The translations under genes and the position numbers were made by a program. This document shows positions 15,073 to 19,768 of a stretch of 19,768 bases of DNA, piece by piece. The stretch comes from QHBQ01 sp038230695. Its GTDB lineage: Bacteria > Chloroflexota > Chloroflexia > QHBQ01. The notes under the pieces are model-generated. The model saw nothing but the letters and a program-made list of their open reading frames with translations, was not told the origin of the DNA and made no database searches. The stretch lies in assembly GCA_038230695.1 (NCBI GenBank), contig JBBRMT010000067.1, positions 1 through 19,768 on the forward strand, read 5' to 3'. Numbering within the stretch: the first letter of the stretch is position 1; each line of letters starts with the position of its first letter.

Positions 15073-17451
15073 TCAGCGTCCATCGGGGTCGTATAGATGA
15101 TCCCAGAGAAAGTCGGTATTCACCAGGCCGAGGCTTTCATTCTCGTCGTAGGGCCGGTGTAGCGAACCCGGCGGCGGGTTTTGCCAGAAGTTTAGAGCCA
15201 GGGTGGGGTCTTCAAGGTAGGGCCGCAACCCTGCATCCAACATCCCTAGATGCTCCCCCCACAAATCCATACGGTAGTTACGCGCAAACGCCCGCGCTCC
15301 ATTCCAGAGGTTTTCATCTATGATCTGCACCGAGGCTTCGCTGTCGTGGGTGTAGCTGCGCCGCCCACAGTTGGTCGAGCCAATCATGGCGAAGACATCG
15401 TCTATGACCCACGTTTTGGCGTGGACATATACCTCATCGGGATAGTTGCTGCCACCCGAATTGTTGGCCCCGGTATCGGCGGGCGCTTCTACCTTGGGTG
15501 TATCGCTGTCGTCAAAGCAGGCGCGGGCCAGGTAGTAGGTATGCAGTTTGGTGGGGAATTGATCGCGCAGCGTCTTGATGAAGTTGCGACGGCGATAGCG
15601 GTACTGCGGCGGGTCGTCTATATGGTTGGACATTACCATGATCAGGAACTCGACGCTGGGGCGGGCTAGCGCCTCCAACAGTGCGGCGAGGATACCCACG
15701 CTGTCGTCGCCCTCATAAGGGTATGGCCCGGGGTAGGGATAGAAGTATTGATCCTCGACGTAGATGAAACGTTGCGCCCGCCCGATCGCATTACGCAGGG
15801 CATTGAGCGTGGTCACGTCGCCTTCGGGGGCAAAGTCGTAGTGCATCCGCGCCGGATAGGTGCGGGCCACCTGCACAATCTGGTTGCCCGCAGCGGGCGG
15901 CGGGGGCATGGGTTCGAGGCGGGGGAAATCCCGCTCCGTCTTGAGGTTTGAGCTAGTGTAGTTCCAACGCTGGCAGAAGGTGAGATCGATGTCGGCCACC
16001 GCTGGCCCTTCAATCTTAGCCTGCACATCGTGAAACTTGCCCTGGACACAGTGGAGGTGGTTGTCGAGGCGGTCAGGGTTGATGTCAACCCCACCGCAGA
16101 AGGCTAGCGGGCCATCCAATCCGCGTAGCACCATAATCTTCTGGTGGTGCGAACCGGCGAACAGGGTATCCTTGGCTAGAATAGCATGGCCCTTGTCGTG
16201 GGGCAGAGCATTGATGTGATCAACCTCGGCGCTGTTCTGAGTACCCGGCTGATCCCAAAGCAACACGTCCACCGGCGCACCAGAGTTTGCCACCTCCTGG
16301 CTTAGTTGCGCGAAGGTGCTGTTGGTGTCATCGGGGACGAGCGGGAAATTGTCGGTAAGCCACCAGCCAATCAGCCGCAGATAGGAGTCCGCGCCGCGCA
16401 CGCTGCGGATTGCCTCGACTATATGCGGGAAGACGTGCAGGCCATCGCGAATAGCGGTGACGCGGTTGCCCCTGGTGAAGCGAGGCAGCGGCGCACAGTT
16501 GGCGATGAACCAACTGGCGGGGTCATCGCGGTCAGCCATGTAAATTGTCTGCACCGCACAATGGGCAGGCGGCGTGAGGCTGATGGCCTCAGCCACGCCG
16601 ATGGTCGAGCCGGAAGGCAGCAGGCTGATCAGGTGATGCTTCAGAGTGAAGCGGTAGTCCTGCGCCGCCTCACTCTGTCCAATCGGGGCAGCAACCAGCG
16701 CCAGCGTGCCACGTTCGCCGGGGGCAAACGTGTATTCCTGTTCTGCGGCTTGCCCGACCTGCACGTTAATCGTGCCGACGAAGGGCTGGTCGTACTCGTC
16801 GCGCACTTCCAGCAGGGTGCGTTGGCTGGTCAGGCGCAGCAGGGGATGCTCTTGATCGGCAGTAGCGAGCCGATCGCCTGCGCCAGCGGCAAGGTTGCGG
16901 GCCAGCGCGGCGTAGAATGAAGCTGGGTCGAGACGGCGGGTAGCCTGATTGTCGGGTTCAATCATCTGCTGCAAACGCTGCCAGCCCCTACCTTTATCTG
17001 GGCCACTGGTTTCGGGGCTAAGGGCGCGGGGGACGAAGGCGATCTCGAAATCAAGTTGGCCTCCCACCGCTGTCTGTTCCGCAACCAACTCCAGGCTCTC
17101 GCCAGCGGCAACGGTGAGGGGATACGCACCAGTGAGCGCAACATGGCGGTAGATGAAGACAATATCCAAATCGCCGGGCATTGAGACCAGGTTGAGCTGT
17201 AGGGGCTGGTCGGGACGGAGTACCAGCGTGCCTGTGCCACCATCAGCATCAGGAATTGCGCCCACTATGCCACCGACTACGGCGCGAGTGGGCAGGCTGG
17301 CGCGATTGGCAGCGGCGACACTGATGCCGAGCGCAGGGTGGAAACCCCCCTTACCATCCGGCCCATAGGGATAAACCTCTCTATATCTATCAATGGCGGG
17401 CGGAGTGGGTAGGAACATAAAAACATCGGTCACCGCGTAATATCCTTTCAT
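15073..17451 (-). CDS. Phospholipase D-superfamily protein with altered first HKD motif
   Basis: This 792-aa protein has a ~330-residue N-terminal region of unknown, probably beta-rich structure and a C-terminal PLD-type pair of domains. The second HKD motif is complete: HAKTWVID (H677, K679, D684), followed by GSTNCGRRSYTHDSE as in the family. The first reads HQKIMVLR (H436, K438), with arginine at 443 where aspartate is usual, followed by FCGGVDI. The catalytic His and Lys are present in both, so phosphodiesterase or transphosphatidylase activity is possible. No signal peptide was seen, so it is likely cytoplasmic or exported by another route. The ATG at 17451 has only a weak AGG; an in-frame GTG at 17433 is 9 nt after AAAGGA and may be the true start. 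Substrate unknown. Confidence 0.85.
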   Translation of the reverse strand: MKGYYAVTDVFMFLPTPPAIDRYREVYPYGPDGKGGFHPALGISVAAANRASLPTRAVVGGIVGAIPDADGGTGTLVLRPDQPLQLNLVSMPGDLDIVFIYRHVALTGAYPLTVAAGESLELVAEQTAVGGQLDFEIAFVPRALSPETSGPDKGRGWQRLQQMIEPDNQATRRLDPASFYAALARNLAAGAGDRLATADQEHPLLRLTSQRTLLEVRDEYDQPFVGTINVQVGQAAEQEYTFAPGERGTLALVAAPIGQSEAAQDYRFTLKHHLISLLPSGSTIGVAEAISLTPPAHCAVQTIYMADRDDPASWFIANCAPLPRFTRGNRVTAIRDGLHVFPHIVEAIRSVRGADSYLRLIGWWLTDNFPLVPDDTNSTFAQLSQEVANSGAPVDVLLWDQPGTQNSAEVDHINALPHDKGHAILAKDTLFAGSHHQKIMVLRGLDGPLAFCGGVDINPDRLDNHLHCVQGKFHDVQAKIEGPAVADIDLTFCQRWNYTSSNLKTERDFPRLEPMPPPPAAGNQIVQVARTYPARMHYDFAPEGDVTTLNALRNAIGRAQRFIYVEDQYFYPYPGPYPYEGDDSVGILAALLEALARPSVEFLIMVMSNHIDDPPQYRYRRRNFIKTLRDQFPTKLHTYYLARACFDDSDTPKVEAPADTGANNSGGSNYPDEVYVHAKTWVIDDVFAMIGSTNCGRRSYTHDSEASVQIIDENLWNGARAFARNYRMDLWGEHLGMLDAGLRPYLEDPTLALNFWQNPPPGSLHRPYDENESLGLVNTDFLWDHLYDPDGR

Positions 17452-17475
17452 AATGCCTAAACAGCAGTGTGAGCC

Positions 17476-17502
17476 GCAGCCTTAGGCTGCCCAGCTATGG
17501 GC
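17476..17502. other. Two small hairpins upstream of the PLD gene
   Basis: GCAGCC TTA GGCTGC (17476-17490) and GCCCA GCTA TGGGC (17489-17502) are adjacent and share two bases, so they are mutually exclusive if fully paired. They lie in the predicted leader of the PLD gene. No regulator can be named. Confidence 0.3.
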
Positions 17503-17577
17503 AATCAGTGTAACTACCTGGGGTTATAGATATGATGTAAGTCCTCAGCATGGTTCAAACCGAAACTTATCGCCCTC

Positions 17578-17606
17578 ATTATAGCACGCGGAGCGAAGAT
17601 TAGCAC
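17578..17606 (-). promoter_or_regulatory. Candidate extended -10 promoter of the PLD gene
   Basis: On the minus strand TGC precedes TATAAT (17578-17583), a perfect extended -10. A weak -35 (GTGCTA, 17601-17606) lies 17 nt upstream. The predicted leader is about 120 nt. Confidence 0.45.
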
Positions 17607-17636
17607 ACCTTGTGGGTAGATGCTGATCACTCCCTT

Positions 17637-17735
17637 CTAATGGGCCAGCTTGAGCAGAGCAGCCCATTTATCGCATAGCTGGTATCCAATAATGGGCTGC
17701 ACCCGCGCAAAGTAGGTGGCCTGATCGTCGCTCAT
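17637..17735 (-). CDS. Small 32-aa protein, translationally coupled to the E2-like gene
   Basis: The ATG (17733-17735) overlaps the TGA of the upstream gene in an ATGA, a classical translational-coupling junction. There is no separate Shine-Dalgarno. The product begins MSDDQATYFARVQPIIGYQL and ends CDKWAALLKLAH; it has one cysteine and an amphipathic-looking C-terminal helix. No family was recognised. Reality rests on the overlap and on codon use like its neighbours. It could be a partner or substrate of the E2-like protein, or a chance open frame. Confidence 0.45.
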   Translation of the reverse strand: MSDDQATYFARVQPIIGYQLCDKWAALLKLAH

Positions 17736-18427
17736 CGGTAGTCCCAGTAATCGTTGGCGGCGGTGTTGTAGCTGTGGGTGGGGCCGATGAACGCTTGCTC
17801 CGGCGCAACGCCATCGGCGATACGAATCAGGGAGGCGAGGTGATTGACCACCCGCTGCTGGATGACCACGCGGGCAGTAACCGCCCGCCAGTTGCCCGCG
17901 TAGAGGCATAGTTGATTGTCGCCAAAGATATGAATATCCGCGCCTGGCCGCAGACCCAGCATAGGCAGCAGGTGGCAATCGTACTGCACGGTGGGCGCAG
18001 AGTCGGGCCAGTCGTCGGCGTAGCGCAGCAGCACGGGCGCAAGCAGCAACTGCTTGCCGCTGACGGTAATCAGTTCGTGGCTGGGATGCAGCCGAGCGGA
18101 GATAGTGTGGGCAAGCCGCGCACTGAGTAGGGTGGGCAGATAACCAACCCATGACAGTTGGGCCTTGAGGGTGGATTCGAGTAGCCGCGTGCCGCCGCAG
18201 CCAATGCAACGCGGGCCGCCCGACTTCGCCCCGCTGAAGGTGAGCGGGCTGCCACATTCGCAGGTGAGTAGCCCGCTCTGGCTGTAAACGGCGGGCTGCC
18301 AGTGGGGGAAGTGGGCAGCCATTTCCTCCACCTCCTGCGCCAGTAGCGCAGGGTTGTGGGCTGCCCAGGCTTGCATCCTGCCCATCGCTACCAGATTAAG
18401 ATAGTCGTTCGCTGTTAGTGTGTTCAT
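17732..18427 (-). CDS. Zinc-ribbon protein with a putative UBC/E2-like domain
   Basis: This 231-aa protein has no certain family. Residues ~50-80 form a zinc ribbon: CEC (C56, C58) and CIGC (C74, C77). From ~85 to ~205 the order of features resembles prokaryotic ubiquitin-conjugating E2 domains. A strand leads to YADDWPDSAPTV (136-147, compare the 'YPxxxPxV' of E2s), then DIHIFGDNQLCLY with C174 where the E2 catalytic cysteine would be, a tryptophan six residues on (W180), and a following helix ending NHLASL. In E2s that cysteine carries ubiquitin-like proteins as thioesters. The ATG has AGGAAGGG upstream. No E1/ThiF, JAB protease or ubiquitin-like gene lies in the window, so it is an orphan here. 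It could also be an unrelated Zn-ribbon protein. Real gene: sure; E2 call: tentative. Confidence 0.55.
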   Translation of the reverse strand: MNTLTANDYLNLVAMGRMQAWAAHNPALLAQEVEEMAAHFPHWQPAVYSQSGLLTCECGSPLTFSGAKSGGPRCIGCGGTRLLESTLKAQLSWVGYLPTLLSARLAHTISARLHPSHELITVSGKQLLLAPVLLRYADDWPDSAPTVQYDCHLLPMLGLRPGADIHIFGDNQLCLYAGNWRAVTARVVIQQRVVNHLASLIRIADGVAPEQAFIGPTHSYNTAANDYWDYR

Positions 18428-18448
18428 GGTTAGCCCTTCCTTAGCTTA

Positions 18449-18613
18449 ATGAGTAAGTGTTTCCAGCGTTCCACCAGCGATGGTGCCGTTGGCGCGATGA
18501 TGACCTACGCTGGTTCGGCCTATACTGCCGGTCGCGCCAGCGGCGACTGGGTAGAGTATGCGTCAGTCTTGGTGGGCTTTGCTGCAGCACGCACCATCTA
18601 TAGTGTATATTAA
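18449..18613 (+). CDS. Possible 54-aa small protein, Gly/Ala-rich
   Basis: The frame from ATG 18449 to TAA 18613 is uninterrupted and reads as a plausible small helical protein (SDGAVGAMMTYAGSAYTAGR, WVEYASVLVGFAAARTIY). The minus strand of the same stretch is broken by stops. Against it: no Shine-Dalgarno on the plus strand, and the start sits back-to-back with the ribosome-binding site of the minus-strand E2-like gene. No family recognised. Confidence 0.25.
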   Translation: MSKCFQRSTSDGAVGAMMTYAGSAYTAGRASGDWVEYASVLVGFAAARTIYSVY

Positions 18614-18660
18614 ACACTAACTAACACGCCAAAAAAAGAGAACCGCTTTCGGTTAGCCAT
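18610..18660 (-). CDS. Possible 16-aa leader peptide overlapping a terminator
   Basis: ATG at 18658-18660 directly follows a G8 tract on the minus strand and encodes MANRKRFSFFGVLVSV before TAA. It starts about 25 nt after the predicted transcription start, and its codons run through the terminator hairpin and T-run. This is the arrangement of an attenuator leader. There is no enrichment of a single amino acid beyond three Phe and three Val. Confidence 0.25.
   Translation of the reverse strand: MANRKRFSFFGVLVSV
18631..18654 (-). terminator. Small intrinsic terminator upstream of the E2-like gene
   Basis: On the minus strand AACCG-AAAG-CGGTT (18641-18654) is followed three bases later by seven Ts (18631-18637). 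The stem is only 5 bp, so efficiency is probably partial. It lies about 30-55 nt after the predicted start of the minus-strand transcript and about 205 bp before the E2-like start codon. Confidence 0.5.
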
Positions 18661-18691
18661 CCCCCCCCAACCTTAGTGTAATGCTGACACC

Positions 18692-18720
18692 ATTATAACC
18701 GATGTGCGCTCGCCTGTCAA
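18692..18720 (-). promoter_or_regulatory. Perfect-consensus sigma-70 promoter
   Basis: On the minus strand TTGACA (18715-18720), exactly 17 nt, and TATAAT (18692-18697): all twelve consensus bases and the ideal spacer. Transcription would start near 18685 and run toward the E2-like gene, first through the short terminator at 18631-18654. Confidence 0.75.
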
Positions 18721-18758
18721 GAAGTGTTTATTTCTATACCCGACTTGGATAGCTGCGG

Positions 18759-19157
18759 TTGCAGTCCGTCATTGCCGGAATGTTCATTGTGGCTGGCGTG
18801 TTGGCCGCAGCAGGGGTTTGCTTTAGCATTATCGTGCTGATGGGCAATGGCGAGTCGATCGCGATTGAGCTGGTGGTTGGCGTGGTGGTCAGTGGTATGC
18901 CTGTTACAGTAATCAGCCTTCGCCTTGTCCGGATGCTCTCGATCTGCTATGCTGGCTCTGGTGGATTAACCTTGCTTCCCAGTGCCTGGAGGTTTATGAA
19001 ACCTGTTTCGCCTATCCATACATCGTCAACCATTGACCAATGGCTGTTCGGCTGGGATGCCACTGCTGGCATCGTCTCATGCTGGGCCGAGCGCTCAGGC
19101 CGCGCCCTTGTTTGGCAGCGCCTTCACGGCAAGGTTAGTTGCGAACACGCCCGCTGA
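18759..19157 (+). CDS. Hypothetical small membrane protein (doubtful)
   Basis: The open frame starts with TTG at 18759 (or ATG at 18780) and has no good ribosome-binding site. Residues ~4-27 (VIAGMFIVAGVLAAAGVCFS) and ~36-53 (IELVVGVVVSGMPVTVIS) look like two membrane helices. The C-terminal half is unlike them: Trp/Ser-rich, with no recognisable domain. From about 18932 the frame two bases over reads ALDLLCWLWWINLASQCLEV up to a TGA at 19034, which looks more like a third membrane segment, so a frameshift is possible. It ends 21 bp before the PPC-domain gene and could share its transcript. No family recognised. Confidence 0.35.
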   Translation: MQSVIAGMFIVAGVLAAAGVCFSIIVLMGNGESIAIELVVGVVVSGMPVTVISLRLVRMLSICYAGSGGLTLLPSAWRFMKPVSPIHTSSTIDQWLFGWDATAGIVSCWAERSGRALVWQRLHGKVSCEHAR

Positions 19158-19178
19158 ACCATAAGAGGAGTAGAGCCA

Positions 19179-19637
19179 ATGAAGAGCCAATTGCTTGTGA
19201 CGCAACCCGTCCAAACCTATATTATCATCTTCGCGGTGGACGACCCAACCGAGGTGATCGCTGGCCTCACCGACTTTGCTCGTCGCCATCAGATAACTGC
19301 AGCAAGTATCTCCGCCATTGGTATGTTCACCCATACAGTCATCGGCTACTTCGAGCGCGAGCTTCAGCAGTATCGCCCCATCACTTTCAGTGAAAATGTC
19401 GAGGTTGTCTCGCTCCTGGGAGACATCGCACTAGACGTAGAGAAGAATGAACTCAAAGTCCACCTCCACGCCCTTCTCGGCCTCAGCGATGGCAGCGCCC
19501 GAGGGGGTCATCTGCTCGAAGCCCATGTCGGTGTCACCCTCGAAGTGGTAGTCAACGTGTTTCCTACCACCCTGCGCCGTATGCCACACAAAGAGGTCGG
19601 CCTCAGCCTAATCGAGCTAGATGACAGCCATGTTTAG
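19179..19637 (+). CDS. PPC-domain (DUF296) protein
   Basis: This 152-aa protein has GAGGAG about 9 nt before its ATG. It covers a single PCC/PPC (DUF296) domain: an N-terminal strand (YIIIFAVDDPTEVIAGLTDF), the helix and strand AASISAIGMFTHTVIGYF, VVSLLGDIALD, and the signature HLHALLGLSDGSARGGHLLE, whose histidines form a likely metal site in structures of the family. Bacterial stand-alone members are small trimers annotated as 'DNA-binding protein' because plant AT-hook proteins contain the domain; this one has no AT-hook, so DNA binding is not implied. Length fits the family. Molecular role unknown. Confidence 0.9.
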   Translation: MKSQLLVTQPVQTYIIIFAVDDPTEVIAGLTDFARRHQITAASISAIGMFTHTVIGYFERELQQYRPITFSENVEVVSLLGDIALDVEKNELKVHLHALLGLSDGSARGGHLLEAHVGVTLEVVVNVFPTTLRRMPHKEVGLSLIELDDSHV

Positions 19638-19666
19638 TTCCATGCGCTATAATTGCTCGCCTGCGT

Positions 19667-19768
19667 TCAAAGCTTGTCTCCGGTGGGCAATGCCGCCAGC
19701 ATCGCCACTACTTGTTCTTGATATCTGAGCGCAGCGACACTGCCAAAGCATCTCTCCGCTTCCACCAG
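19667..19768 (-). CDS. C-terminal end of an unidentified minus-strand gene
   Basis: Reading the minus strand from the right edge, 33 codons are open and end in TGA at 19667-19669. The protein starts LVEAERCFGSVAALRYQEQV and ends VAMLAALPTGDKL. The composition is protein-like and helical. It converges with the PPC gene 29 bp away. The fragment is too short to assign a family. Confidence 0.45.
   Translation of the reverse strand: MVEAERCFGSVAALRYQEQVVAMLAALPTGDKL

Larger units (their letters stand above)
18428..18758. other. Gap with a consensus promoter, terminator and two doubtful mini-ORFs
   Basis: This 331-bp stretch between the E2-like gene and the next plus-strand frame has no convincing gene of normal size. 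It contains the minus-strand promoter at 18692-18720, a terminator at 18631-18654, a C8 tract (18661-18668), a 16-codon minus-strand frame (18610-18660) and a 54-codon plus-strand frame (18449-18613). Confidence 0.6.

Noticed and set aside
19095..19334. Minus-strand 79-codon frame opposite the PPC-domain gene start
   Set aside because: Overlaps a well-supported gene and has no ribosome-binding site or recognisable domain.

Overview
The window comes from a GC-rich bacterial chromosome, most likely of the phylum Chloroflexota (class Chloroflexia or a relative). This placement is an inference from gene content: S-layer-homology (SLH) exoproteins with Thr/Pro-rich linkers, an SBBP beta-propeller exoprotein, a large STAND-type ATPase/TPR regulator, quinoprotein-like propellers carrying C-terminal FGYP/VQYFERA domains, and GC-rich hairpin repeats ending in CCCCTAC between genes. 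No rRNA, tRNA, CRISPR array, transposase or phage gene was found.

Layout. At the left edge is the 3' end of a LytR-CpsA-Psr (LCP) cell-wall ligase (3-584), convergent with an acyl-CoA synthetase (634-2253, minus). Next is a secreted SBBP-type protein (2553-3770) whose 3' end is fused out of frame to an SLH-domain remnant (to 3789). A tandem pair of structured repeats (3779-3943) separates it from a minus-strand HTH/NB-ARC/TPR regulator (3955-6630), which carries an in-frame heptamer-repeat insertion. The gap 6631-7009 holds more repeats, two divergent promoters and a perfect 11-bp inverted repeat. An intact SLH-anchored exoprotein follows (7010-8605), ending in a second tandem pair of the same structured repeats (8584-8774). 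A minus-strand GntR regulator and DUF1648/SdpI-like membrane protein form an operon (8795-10306); the membrane protein is frameshifted before its DUF5808-like tail.

Two head-to-head paralogous extracellular propeller proteins follow (10443-12518 minus; 12718-15066 plus), then a phospholipase D-superfamily protein (15073-17451, minus). The 17.6-18.7 kb segment is the most unusual part. A 231-aa protein combines a CxC...CxxC zinc ribbon with a region resembling the ubiquitin-conjugating E2 (UBC) fold. It has a 32-aa gene coupled by an ATGA overlap. Upstream is a perfect-consensus sigma-70 promoter (TTGACA-N17-TATAAT) followed within about 60 nt by a small intrinsic terminator, which suggests attenuation or a small RNA. 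The right edge holds a doubtful small membrane protein, a PPC/DUF296 protein (19179-19637) and the 3' tail of an unidentified minus-strand gene.

Functionally the window is mainly cell-surface and exoprotein genes, with two regulators and one possible orphan ubiquitin-like conjugation component. The two SLH-encoding 3' ends, each followed by a tandem pair of the same repeat, look like a mobile or recombining 3' module. Function calls come from reading motifs in the translations; no database or structure search was run.
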